This document shows positions 10,549 to 21,076 of a stretch of DNA of 64,000 nucleotides, one piece after another. Every line of letters starts with the position of its first letter. Position 1 is the stretch's first letter. The DNA lies in contig NC_081415.1 of NCBI RefSeq assembly GCF_030272615.1, positions 377,223,392 to 377,287,391 of the forward strand, written 5' to 3'. The stretch is from Cryptomeria japonica. Taxonomy: Eukaryota; Streptophyta; Pinopsida; Cupressales; Cupressaceae. A model generated the notes under the pieces. That model was not told the origin of the DNA and ran no database searches. It saw only the letters and a program-made list of their open reading frames with translations. The position numbers and the translations under genes are program-made.

Positions 10549-12646
10549 CTATATCTCTGCAACTTGAAGGTGTGATGGGTCATTTGTGGCTATGGCATCT
10601 TGGGCTTCCTTCAAATAATTGAGCATTGTCTCCATCTTTGGACCAATTAGACCTCGGAGCTCACCAAATCTACTCACCACTTTGTCCTTGTCATGCATTA
10701 ATCTTTTGATCTTATCAAGTAGAGCATTGATTTGACCTTCTTGACTAGCTATTGGAACAGTCAAAGTATCAAAAGCCTAAGAGATGCCTTCCAACTATTT
10801 CTCATGCTCCTTAATATTCTTCTCAAAACCATCAGTAAACTTAGACAATGACATACATGACTTGTAGATACTACCACCTTCAGATAATGCATCCTGAATG
10901 CTTTTGACACATGTATCTAACAAAACTCTATCATTTGTAATCATCCCTTTTAGCATACTGAACCTATTTACATGAAATTCATTTTGGACCTTGACTGCAA
11001 TAAACTTCTCAAAGGAATCAAAATGAGTGCTTACCGAGTTGATAAGGCTCTTCAATTGGCTGGATGGGGATTCATATCTATCCTTAATATACATAGGCAT
11101 AATGTTTTCAAACACATCGGATGCCATAGTGAGCAATTCATTGTCTTCAATGTGATACTTTAGCAGATATTCCCTTGCCTTGGCTTGAGAAAATGAAGCT
11201 AATTGCAGCTTCTGAATAGGAGATAGAGAGGCAAAGTTGATAGGACCTTGGACAAAATCTGGATCAAACACTTCTTGCTTTTCATTTTCACCAAAAGATC
11301 CTTCACTACCTCTATAGTGTCTCTTGCTTCTGAAATAGGTTCTATCTTGACCTTAATTTCCTTCACTTCTACTACCTTCTCTACATTAGCCTTAGAGGTC
11401 TCAGTATCCATAGGAGTTTCATCCTTACACTGATCCAGAGGATTTTGAGTATCCTCAACTATATCTACGACCACTACTTCATTACCTCCTTTGTTCAATT
11501 CTCCTTCTACCGGAATAGAAGGTACATCCATTTAAACTTTCTCAACTTTGGATTGCATTCTTGGTGCTTTCGGAGTAGGTGTCTTAACATTATCACCATG
11601 AGTTATTTCTAAAACAACTTCAAATTAATTTTTCAACAAAACCGATCTTAAGATCTTCTCTATATCTTTGATCACTTCTTCTGATTTGTCAATCATAAGT
11701 TTATTGAACATTGTTTTGTCCTAAAGTCCATCTTGGATTCCTTGAGGATTCTATCTATTTCCTCTACAACTATCACAGGACATATATTGACCAGGACAAA
11801 CTCCCTTAGTCTGTTATCTTCTGCTTTTGCACTATCTCTCCTCAATTCTAAAACATCATAAAGACTTTTGGGAATTTCTGACATAATCTCTATAAGAACA
11901 CTATTGAATTTGTTCAAGTACTTTATTGTGGCTTCTTCTAGAGTCCTCTGACTCACATCGTCAAATTTCTCATAGAATTTAGAGAGTGGTTTAGTATTAC
12001 CTTGTACAGTGATAACTTCTTCCACTTCTCTCATTGACATATCGGATTTGTCAGATTCAGTTTTCATCTTCTTGCTTGCTTTCTCACCACCGGAGGGCTT
12101 GTCCTTAGACACTTTAGAAGCTTTGATGCCCTTTGACTTTATTTCCTTCACATCTTCATTGGACTTAGTTTCCTCATCATCAAGAACAACAACATAGACT
12201 CTAGTTCCCTTACCCTTCTTCCTTTTCCCTTATCCACTAGATTATTTGGCTTCATATTTAAAAGATCTAATTGGCTTCTAAGAACTGGAGGAGGGTGTGT
12301 AGAGCTCCTGGTTTGTCTTGGCTTGGGGGTAGAGACTTTTGGAGTATCCCTCTCCTTGACAAGCTCCTCTGAAGCTAGTATATTTCTCTTCCTTGCCTCC
12401 TAGACCGCCTCAACTGTAATCCCAATACTCTCTGCATATGCCTCTACCTCCTTCCTCACCTTTCTCACAATTTCACGTCTTTTAAATTAACTATGAACCT
12501 GTAAATCCCTCTCAGCGTATGTGCCAAATCTTTCCTCGGAGGTGTCCACTGACTTACTCAATAAGTGTTGAGCATAAATCTCCAATATTTGTTCTACAAC
12601 TTCATACCCCATGGGCATGATCCATATAGTTCTAGGTTCAACTGCC
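10549..12646 (-). pseudogene. C1: long unrecognised frame in place of copia pol
   Basis: A minus-strand frame of about 690 residues can be followed from 12646 to 10549. It includes a Pro/Ser/Thr-rich part (TPKPRQTRSSTHPPP near 12330), a Lys-rich part (KASKVSKDKPSGGEKASKK), and helical, Leu-rich blocks at 11693-12151 (LYDVLELRRDSAKAEDNRL), 10795-11271 and 10549-10764. A few stops and shifts break it. There is no gag zinc knuckle, retropepsin, integrase or YVDD-type motif. Position fits an extra 3' frame, such as the env-like frames of SIRE-type copia elements, or a cargo frame in a non-autonomous element. I see no transmembrane segment that would support env. The upstream end is cut by the B repeat at 12647, so the start is unknown. 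Confidence 0.5.
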
Positions 12647-14857
12647 TGTTGGAGCTCAAAATTATAGGTTGCTAAACCCTAAAAGTATGCCAAGCCTTAT
12701 GTTCAGGTTCAACGTTCAATTTTGGCCAACTGACAGAATAAATCAATGTGATTGTAATTCCCTACTCTTCAAGCTCTTTTAAACCTATGCAAGTACACCT
12801 TCCAATTAAGCAGATTTAATCTTCCTTTATCTCTATCTTAGAATGACATGAACTTCTGGAATAGATCAATCTAACTTCTAACCCTACTCCTAACTCCTAC
12901 TTTCATAAAACTAAAAATGAAAGTAAATATGAATGTAATTATTTTAACTGATTATATTTTAAATAATATTTTTAAACTGACCACTTGGATGAATCTCGCA
13001 ACTGTCTAACCCTCAATACTAGATAATTATATATCTGCCACCACAATCAGACTAATTGAGTTTAACTCCTACTAAAAGAGGCCAATTACACAAGAAGCAT
13101 AAGGACAAAAATCTCTCAAATGGTTCTTGATGTTCAAATTGCTATGACAGTAAACAATTTCTTCATAAGAGAATTTAAGACAACATTCAAATACTAGAAA
13201 TGAAAATCATAGAGAACTGATATAGAATATGAAAATTATCCACACCACAATTGTTGAGAATTCGTGAAGATAATTATAATGATAGTTCTTATTTACTGGC
13301 AACCTCCATTTATATCTTTCGATTCTTATGAAATCATTTTTACTGGATGGAAAATAACTCTCCCTTTGATATTCTTTTTATTGGTAATTGCAATTCTTCT
13401 TTCCCCCGATGCTTTGTCTTTCCCATTCCCCTAAGAAGCATTCATATATCAACTGCATATTATTTTATAATAACTACCATTTGTTATTTGCATAAAATTA
13501 TTCTCTCCGATAGAAACATTTTCACCCAATGAATACTCTTTGTAAACCTTTTCACCTTCCTTAACTCAAAACCTTTCCCTTGACTACTACATTTTTACTC
13601 ATCAAAATCATTATAAAAGTATCTTTACCCTCATAATATTTATGAAAATCTTCTATCCTTTCGGGTGAAAAAATGCCCTTGCTAGTAAAATAATATTCCA
13701 AACAAGCATCCAACAGTTGAGAAAACAAAATTCCTACTCATTAGTACACAAAATCTGTCTTCATTAAGTGAATCCCCTTTTGCTTCATTTTTTGAAAATT
13801 TCACTCTTTTGGAATTAATCTGCATTAACTAGATTAATCACTTTTCTATTTTATTAAATATCTTCACCAATTATAGACTTCCTTTTGTCACTTTAATCTC
13901 TATGGAAACACATTTTGGCACATATATTTTCCCCCTTTTTCAAAATAACAATTTTTTATTTTTTTGGCCTTTAAAGTTTTGATTTATTTTTCTGTATACT
14001 TATTAGCTAAATACAATTTAGCTGTTATAGAGCGGATTTTTCTGTATACTATATAACCTGAAATTAATGGATTTATTATGTTTAAAAATTAATTTTATTC
14101 AGAATCAAAATTTAATTAAGATTAAGATCAAAGATAAAAATAATATCAATTTATAAGTAAATATTTAGATTATTATCTTCATAATTTAAAATTTGTTTTT
14201 TTATTTTAGAAAACTTTATATTTATACTTTGTATTTAATAATATTATTATAATTTTTAAAATATAATCATTATTAAAATTAAATCATAATTATTATTATT
14301 AAAACTATACTAAAAACAAGACAAGTACTGGCCACTATATGACACTTGTTTCAATTGCGAACTCGAAACGCACTGAATAAGGCATTCTGGAAAATGATTC
14401 ATGCGTGCTAAGGCATCCGCCAGTCATTACACTCTGATGGATGTCTATAACTGATTCACAAGCTCCTATTTTGTTGCAGGTCGTGGGTTATGGGATCAAT
14501 TGCATTAGCTTGAAAGTTTCTATTACCCTATCAACAAATTCATTTTGTGCTTATTCAGCAATGAGACCTTATTTCATGTTTCTACATTTCGCATGCGTGT
14601 TTACCCAGGCTAGCTGTAGCGGTAATATCTGGCAAAAATTCTTCTATCTCTAATTTTGATGGATGTCCACACCCGATTCCAAGGCTTCCGTTTCATCACA
14701 AGCAAGAAGAATGTTAGACATGTGGAATTCAACTTTTCACCACCTCAATCTCATCAACAACCTGCTCACTGTTAAAGTTTACAAATCGAAAGCCCCAGAA
14801 GCAGCTAATACTTTCGATGGACAAAACCCCATTACCATTGGAGGATGTTGCCCATGA
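12647..14857 (-). mobile_element. B: left copy of the long flanking repeat (probable 3' LTR)
   Basis: The segment starts TGTTGGAGCTCAAAATT, the same start as 19594. It stays collinear with the right copy, which is itself split into 19594-20490, 31909-32259 and 38257-39510. The left copy lacks about 185 bp after 13256 that the right copy keeps, lacks a block equivalent to about 38885-39090, and carries its own AT-rich 400 bp at 13978-14378. It preserves the empty sites for the A compound insertion (near 13262-13285) and for the LINE (13617-13625). Direct orientation around a gag frame, with a primer site at the right copy, suggests LTRs of a minus-strand element. No convincing polypurine tract lies at 14857, so the right end may be truncated. 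Confidence 0.6.
13978..14378. repeat. AT-rich block unique to the left B copy
   Basis: This block replaces about 175 bp present in the right copy (38624-38798). It is over three-quarters A+T by eye. It carries 'tttttctgtatact' twice (near 13990 and 14038), possibly the ends of a small insertion. No coding potential is seen. Confidence 0.4.
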
Positions 14858-14968
14858 AAGAGCTGTCTCCAGATTTCCTGCTTTTATTTTCTCAACTATC
14901 TCATATATTTCAACAAAGGGAACTTCGGGTTCACTAGCCTCCCCTACAAAATAGTCTATGGGGCCCAC
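14850..14968 (-). pseudogene. RMD5-like (CTLH complex) gene fragment
   Basis: The minus strand encodes DYFVGEASEPEVPFVEIYEI, then VEKIKAGNLETALSWA. As recalled, plant RMD5 (GID2) proteins have a similar stretch between LisH and CTLH, of the form 'D-CFV-EAGEPE ... PFLEMYQILEAM---NLEPALSWA'. Those proteins are RING-type subunits of the GID/CTLH ubiquitin ligase. Only about 38 residues are present. After the SWA codons, near 14850, the sequence passes into the repeated B segment. Upstream there are stops and a possible splice-acceptor-like 'ttttgtag'. It therefore looks like one exon, or part of one, stranded or captured beside a transposable element. The identification rests on memory of the family. 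Confidence 0.55.
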
Positions 14969-15489
14969 CGATTCATGTGCTCATTTAATATTTAAATGAT
15001 TTTCTTCATGTGAGTAATAACGTTAAAGGCAAGGGGTCCACCATTTAATTTTTGTAATGCCACATTTTACTAAATGTGCACTACTATAAATAATTTATCT
15101 TTCCCCTTTCTTATAATGTTTATAATAATCATATTAGAATGATTTAAATTTTGATTTTCATCTTAATACTATCCCACTCATTTGTAGCCATTGCATATTT
15201 ATATATATGTATATATATTTTAAATGAGCTATTATTTAAATCAAATTTATTTAAATAATATGATTTTAGGTCCTAGACCAAACTTATTCAATTTGTATTT
15301 CAATAGCCTCAAAAATATTGATTTAAATTATCAAGCTTCTAGAAAGCGAAATATTTACCCTTGTGAGAGATTAAAAACCAAGCTCCAAAATGAAGTTGGG
15401 TCCCCCTATGTTATTATTATAAACTTGGATATTGGCATAAATTTGGCTTGCTATTCATGTCTTTCACTTCGATATTGATGTAAATCTGG
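14969..15489. other. AT-rich noncoding stretch
   Basis: The stretch is AT-rich, with 'tatatatgtatatatatttt' near 15196. The plus-strand open frame at 15224-15478 has no recognisable similarity. It could be the 3' noncoding part of element B. No RNA gene or promoter is evident. Confidence 0.35.
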
Positions 15490-15512
15490 CTTACTATTCA
15501 TGTCTTTCATTA
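15427..15512. repeat. Short tandem duplication of about 44 bp
   Basis: Two head-to-tail copies each contain 'gatattg', then 'tggctt', then 'ctattcatgtctttca'. They differ at a few positions. The duplication lies at the downstream edge of the B coding region. Confidence 0.75.
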
Positions 15513-18327
15513 ATGAACTTGTAACAATAATAACCTCATCTGATGATCAAATAAACCATTCTTCTCAAGCCAATATTCATAAATTGGAAAAGCTTCATGT
15601 TAGCAAAGAAAACTTCAATAACTTTGTGAAAGTGATATCCTGGTAAATCAAATACAAAAATTTGGTGATGACACATGCACTAAGTTAGAAAATGGTTATT
15701 TGAAAGACTTTCAATGTTTTCCCATTTTAGGAAACACTAAATTTTCCAATAGTGGCTCTATCTGGGGATGTATGCCCCCTGTGGGCATAGCAAGAATCCA
15801 GTTTTCTCTGATAGAGTACACCATGTGCCAATTACCTCTCCTTTGCAGATCATGTTAAAACTCTATTTGGTGGCCATAAGCCCTAAAAAGTGAATTTGAT
15901 CCTTCCCTGGATCAAACACCTAGTTTTCATCATGTAACATCATGACAACTTGGCACATACTATTGCCCAATCTAATTCCACCATAAAACTTATCAAGATC
16001 AATTGTCATCTGGAAATGTTCATTAGTTTTTCCATATTTGACATATAAATTATAATGTCTTTTTATTGTCGTCTCCTTATTCCATTCTAAAATCATAGTA
16101 AGGATATTTTGAATAACATGCACCAAGGTAATTTTCTTTTCCTTCCTTCTTCACAGGAGACCTCAAACTTTGATAAATTATCATATTCTCGGGTTTACGA
16201 AAATCTACCTTTTGGAATTATCCCTGATTTACATATATTTCATTATTGGTCCCTATTTTCTAGGCGGGCTGCACATTACCCATTTGACCTTGGTTTTCAC
16301 CTTTTACTCCATCCTTGGGTTTAGGTGAAATTATCTTAGGATTTGAGAAATAATTTTTTCCCCTTGTTATTCCCTCATGAAAAATTAAAGACTTATATCT
16401 TATCTCATTTTCCTTCTGAAATATCCTTATGTCCACAAATACACCATTATCCTTCCCTATTTTATAGGGGTGCTCCACTTTACCCAAAAAATATTGGTTT
16501 TCAACTTTTATTTCATTGTTTCGGTTAGGTGAAATTATTTTATCAATATCAACCTTAGAATTCAAGAGATGATTATTTTCTTCTTCTAGTGTTGCTTCAC
16601 ATCTTTCCACGAAACTATGCATATCATCATCATCAATTGTTGCACTGCCCATTCCATCTAAAATTGCTTCTTCTTCTTCTTCTTATAATGGATTTGAGAA
16701 CATGTAAAAATTATTTATGGACTCACCTTGGCAAGATATTATCTGATATTCTTCTACTATTTCATAAAGAGGAATAAAAAGAACTTTAAAATCATCCTTA
16801 AATTCACATGCTTCTTCTACTTGTTGATCACCACATGAGCTCCCACTGTCATCATTGCATTCATCATAAAAATAGGAGGACTCTTCATATAATGTATTTT
16901 CAATTGTATCTTCCAAATCACAATCTCCCTCTATCATTTCATTACACAATGAGTTTGGAAAAAATCGAAAATCATTTTCAAGTGTATGTGCATATTTTAT
17001 TTGTTGTTCATGATACACCTCCTCATTATATGCAGCTTCTCCCTAAAACTTATTTACTTCCTTTGCTTTCATTTCATTCTTACCCTACATGCCTTCAACT
17101 GGCAATAATTCTGAAGTCTGATTAATGTATTTATTTTTTGACAAATGCTCAACTATATGGACATTTTGTGACATGACATTTTTTAGGTATCCTTGTATCC
17201 CTGTGAATTCCATATGTTGATATCTATCCACGTTCATAGATCCCCTCATAAATGTGTCGGGTCCCTGAGACTAAGCATTTTGAAATCTTTACAGATTTTG
17301 GTTATGCCTATTTTGATTGCAGTGCTTCTTAGATTTATTCTAGGGATGGTATCTTAGATATTGGTGTTTCATTGGGGCAGAGGATGTATTAGTTTTGAGA
17401 GGTTGTGAAGTTGTATTTTGAAAAATAGGTGTACTTCTTTGAACGTGACTCGTGTACTAATTAGAGGAATTTGGGATGAGTGAGTATACATCATGGGCAT
17501 GTTTTGTTGCATTTCAGGAGATATTTGTTTATGGGAATAGTATTGCATGGATTGTAATTTAGGTTAGCAAGTTCTTGGGTTAACATATCCCTTTCCTGCA
17601 GCAATATCAAACTATTTTTTTTCTCTTCTAACACCATGATCTCATCTTGCATGATTTTTGTTGTATGAAATATATCACATGAAATTTTCTTTGGATTACC
17701 CTCCTGCTCATTATTTGTTTGATGCCCATCACACCAAACAAGGTGTTGAGGTGGATGATCTGGAAGATTAATGAGAGGTGTGTAATCATGGAAAAAATTT
17801 AGAAACCATTTTTTAATCTCTTTCCATGATGAAATACTTTGTGGAGGTAGCACATTGAAATACTGATATGCATCACCCATCAAAGATCTTGCAAACAATT
17901 TCATAACCACATCTTTTGCATAGATCTGATGATCTTTAATAAACTCATAAAAAATTCACAAATGTGTGACTACAGACTCACCTTCCCTTCCCTGGAATTT
18001 TGGCACATATTTTTTAAGCTCAAGAGGAAAATCATTCTGACCACCAAGGATATTATTGAAGTTCAGTGGCTTGTATAAGTGGGTTCTAAAACCTCAACTC
18101 AGTGATTGGACATCCTTATTGAGTAGCTACCTTTCCTATGGCAAAGATTCATTTACTTTATCGAGTAGGGTTGTGAACTTGAAATGGGTCGGCATTGTAT
18201 GTACACTAAGCTCGAGTTGAAGCCATTCTATCTTACTGCAGGAAAAGAAAAGTTTCTGAAAGAAATATGCAGAATCATAATGACTTAACAATTTATCAAA
18301 ACTCACAATTAAAAGCAACTTAAGCAA
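15490..18327 (-). pseudogene. B: gag-like frame without polymerase genes
   Basis: A minus-strand frame runs from about 18327 to about 15490 with several stops and shifts. The N-terminal third carries a plant retrotransposon gag domain (about 17750-18105) with the pattern YVPKFQGREGES, then VVMKLFARSLMGDAYQYF, then SISSWKEIKKWFLNFF. Next come a coiled coil (ILLQERDMLTQELANL), an acidic stretch at 16683-17018 (YDECNDDSGSSCGDQQVEE), a mixed region at 16260-16652, and a last block (15750-16126) with LDKFYGGIRLGNSMCQVVMM. No zinc knuckle, retropepsin, RT, RNase H or integrase motif is seen. The frame lies downstream, on the minus strand, of the primer site at 19573-19590, so B is probably a gag-only non-autonomous gypsy element. 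Confidence 0.65.
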
Positions 18328-19572
18328 CTGCTAGAAATGGAAATGCTCTGGTTAGAAGACAGGAACTACTTTGTCTCCTTTGGCTACAGGAACAGACACA
18401 GGAATTGTTTCTAGTGGTTGCAGGAATAGTCAAACACCAAAACAACAACTATAATGAAATGGAAATTAACTAACAAATACACAAGAACTACTCACCAAGT
18501 GGGCCCCCTTGAGTGAGTATATCGAAAACTCAATTAACAATTGATAAGCTCAAAACACCATCATCTTCATATTATTCATTTCAAGGTGATTTCAATACAC
18601 ATAAGTTTGAAAACCAGAATACTACTAACTATATGGGTGCACTATCTACCCCCACAAGGAAGTAGAGACCTTTATTTATAATAAAAAATTATAACAAACT
18701 TTCAACTAATCAACCCACATCCCAAAGGAATAGGTGAGCAGGATTTATTACATTAAAACAAGTCAGCACATAAATATAGAACAAACAACTATCCTACTGC
18801 TGAGAAAATATAGCGCAATCTCTTTTCCTAGACTTATTCTTCATCGGGAACAATCATGAATGCTCCACTAATTTCTCTATTGAGGAAGCGGTCAATTGGT
18901 TATGGACTCCTTCAATGTTGCTCCACTTTGACTAGGTCTGCATCCATCGGCATGATGATGTGTCTCCTTAACCGCCAGCCTACTCATCTTCTCATCTTGG
19001 TTGTTCCGGCATCATGGCGTTAATGTGCACAAAAGCATGTGTATCCATTGATGCTAACATAACATAAATTAAACCATATTTTAAGATTAATTCAGATAAT
19101 TTGCATAGTTTGACAGTATAAAGATCATCAATTAACAACCTTAGTTCAAGGATAAATCATATCTGATAATGCCAAAAAGACATCAACCAGGCAAGTTCTA
19201 TGACCTAAACATTGTCCAAACATGACCAAAGCAAGAGTTTTTATGACAAAATTTGACAAAATGGATCCATTATTTTGTCTCATCACTGGGCATGGCTGCC
19301 ATTGTTATTGTGCATATTGCATCCCTGAATTTAAAATATCATGAGGATATGTGTACTGATACATTGAGGTTGTTGAAGCTATTTACTCTTTTGTTCATTA
19401 GGTTCCTTTTAAAGAGTTGCCACTTCTCTCAAAGAGGAATAATTTTTTTCTTCTTCTTCTGAGTTTCTTCCTACAACGGAGTATTTTTTTCAATGTGTAA
19501 CAATTCTTCAAATGTAGATTTTAAATTCTTTTAATAGTTTGACTCTTTTCCCAAATGGAATTATCAATTGTC
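18328..19572 (-). other. B: 5' leader
   Basis: About 1.25 kb between the gag-like frame and the primer site. It holds no convincing coding region. The plus-strand frame at 19253-19462 ends in a homopolymer and is unsupported. Long leaders are usual in plant gypsy elements. Confidence 0.5.
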
Positions 19573-19590
19573 TCCCCAGCAGAGTTGCCA
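19573..19590 (-). other. B: primer-binding site
   Basis: The plus strand 'tccccagcagagttgcca' is the reverse complement of TGGCAACTCTGCTGGGGA, a tRNA-complementary primer site of a form common in plant gypsy elements. It ends three bases before the LTR-like end TGTTGG at 19594. This fixes the minus orientation of B and the right-hand repeat as its 5' LTR. Confidence 0.7.
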
Positions 19591-19593
19591 ATT

Positions 19594-20490
19594 TGTTGGA
19601 GCTCAAAATTGCAGGTTGCTAAAGCCTAAAAGTATGTCAAGCCTTACGTTCAAGTTCAACATTCAATTCTGGCCAATTGACAGAATAAATCAATGTGATT
19701 GTAATTCCCTACTTGTCGGACTCTGATAAACCTAGGTAGGTACACCTTCCAATTAAGCGGATTTAATCTTCCTTTAATCAATCCTTTATTTCTATCTCAG
19801 AATGGCATGAACTTCTGGAATAGATCAATCTAACTTCTAAACCTACTCCTAACTCCTACTTCCATAAAACTAAAAATGAAAGTAAATATGAATGTAATTA
19901 TTTTAACTGATTATATTTTAAATAATACTCAACATGAATGACCAGTGCCTTCTCCTTGTTGGGTGATAGTGTCACCTTCCTTCAATATCTTCACATATAA
20001 TGCTATGAGACAATTTAAAAACTAACCACTTGGATGAATCTCTCAACTGTCTAACCCTCAATACTAGATAATTATATATATGCCACCAAAATCAAACTAA
20101 TTGAGTTTAACTCCAACTAAAACAGGCCAATTACACAAGAAGCATCAAGACAAAAATCTCTCAAATGGTTCTTGATGTCCAAATTGCTATGACAGTAAAC
20201 AATTTCTTCATAAGAGAATTTAAGACAACATTCAAGTACTAGAAATGAAAATCATAGAGAACTGGTATAGAATATGAAAATTTTCCACACCACAATTGCA
20301 GAGAAAATAATGAAAGCCTTTTTCATTCACTGATCCTTAATTTTTTCCTTTTTTATCTTACATATATACATTACAACTTTAGGGTTGTAACCCTTCACAT
20401 TGTTCGTTGTAACGCCTCCATTTAATTAACTTAGATTAAAAAAATTTAACTTTAATTTCTTTAATCTTTTTACTTCGTGAAAATAGTTAT
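19594..20490 (-). mobile_element. B: right flanking repeat, first piece
   Basis: Collinear with 12647-13280, with an extra block of about 70 bp near 19930-20000 (absent on the left) and an extra 185 bp near 20300-20475. The last bases 'cgtgaaaatagttat' match the left copy near 13265 ('cgtgaagataattat') and are the left edge of the A compound insertion. On the minus strand 'tgtaatgtatatatgtaaga' (near 20360) offers a TATA-like promoter element. Confidence 0.7.
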
Positions 20491-21076
20491 TGTAGCATCA
20501 TAAAATTGTGACCCTTGCAATTTTTTATCGTATTTGGGTCTTTGCATTGGCGGATAAATGCCTAAGCCTGATTGGAGACCCGAGACATGCTCAAAACATC
20601 AAAAACATGCATTTTATACCACCCCGCATTGCCTATTGTCACTGCCTATCCTAAATTAGGGCAGGACAGGGGTGTGGCACCCCTGTCCACCCTAGGAGGG
20701 GGGTGTGGTGCCCCTGTCCCAGCCCTATTTTGGGCCTCCCTTGATCAAACTTTGCATTGGGCTTGTCAATTGTGAGCAGGAAAAAGTTTTCCTATGTCGG
20801 CCCAAGACGGAAAATTAGTTAAATACCCCTAATTGGCAAGTATATAAGGAGCATTTCCCCTCCTATTTGCAAAAGTTTGAAAGTGAAGTCAAGTAAAAAT
20901 TAAGTTCATGAGCATAGCAACGATAAGCGATAACAAGTTGATCATAAAGCGCAAGAAAACATTCAAGCATCCAAGCATCCATTGAGCATTTCAAGTCTCC
21001 TTTCAAGGCTAGGTGTTGCATTCAAATCAATGATTCAACCATTGAAGAGGAGATCTCTATCAACATTCAAGACATT
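20491..21076 (+). mobile_element. A1: truncated 5' LTR
   Basis: Begins TGTAGCATCATAAAATTG and is collinear with the first 640 bp or so of the complete A LTR at 24668. A TATA-like 'tatataagg' lies at 20841-20849. After 'caacattcaagacattct' the LTR stops and sequence equivalent to gag at about 27801 follows. The rest of the LTR, the primer site, the leader and the gag start (about 2.5 kb relative to A2) have been deleted. The open frame at 20572-20775 lies in LTR sequence and is not a gene. Confidence 0.85.
20663..20725. repeat. LTR minisatellite, two units
   Basis: Two units of about 30 bp share the pattern 'ggggtgtgg-gcccctgtcc'. Each contains a GGGG...CCCC inverted arrangement. The equivalent place in the LTR at 24841-24960 holds four units. 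Confidence 0.8.

Noticed and set aside
20572-20775. Open frame with Cys/Pro-rich product
   Set aside because: Lies wholly within the A LTR and covers the minisatellite. The matching frame in the other LTR is different.
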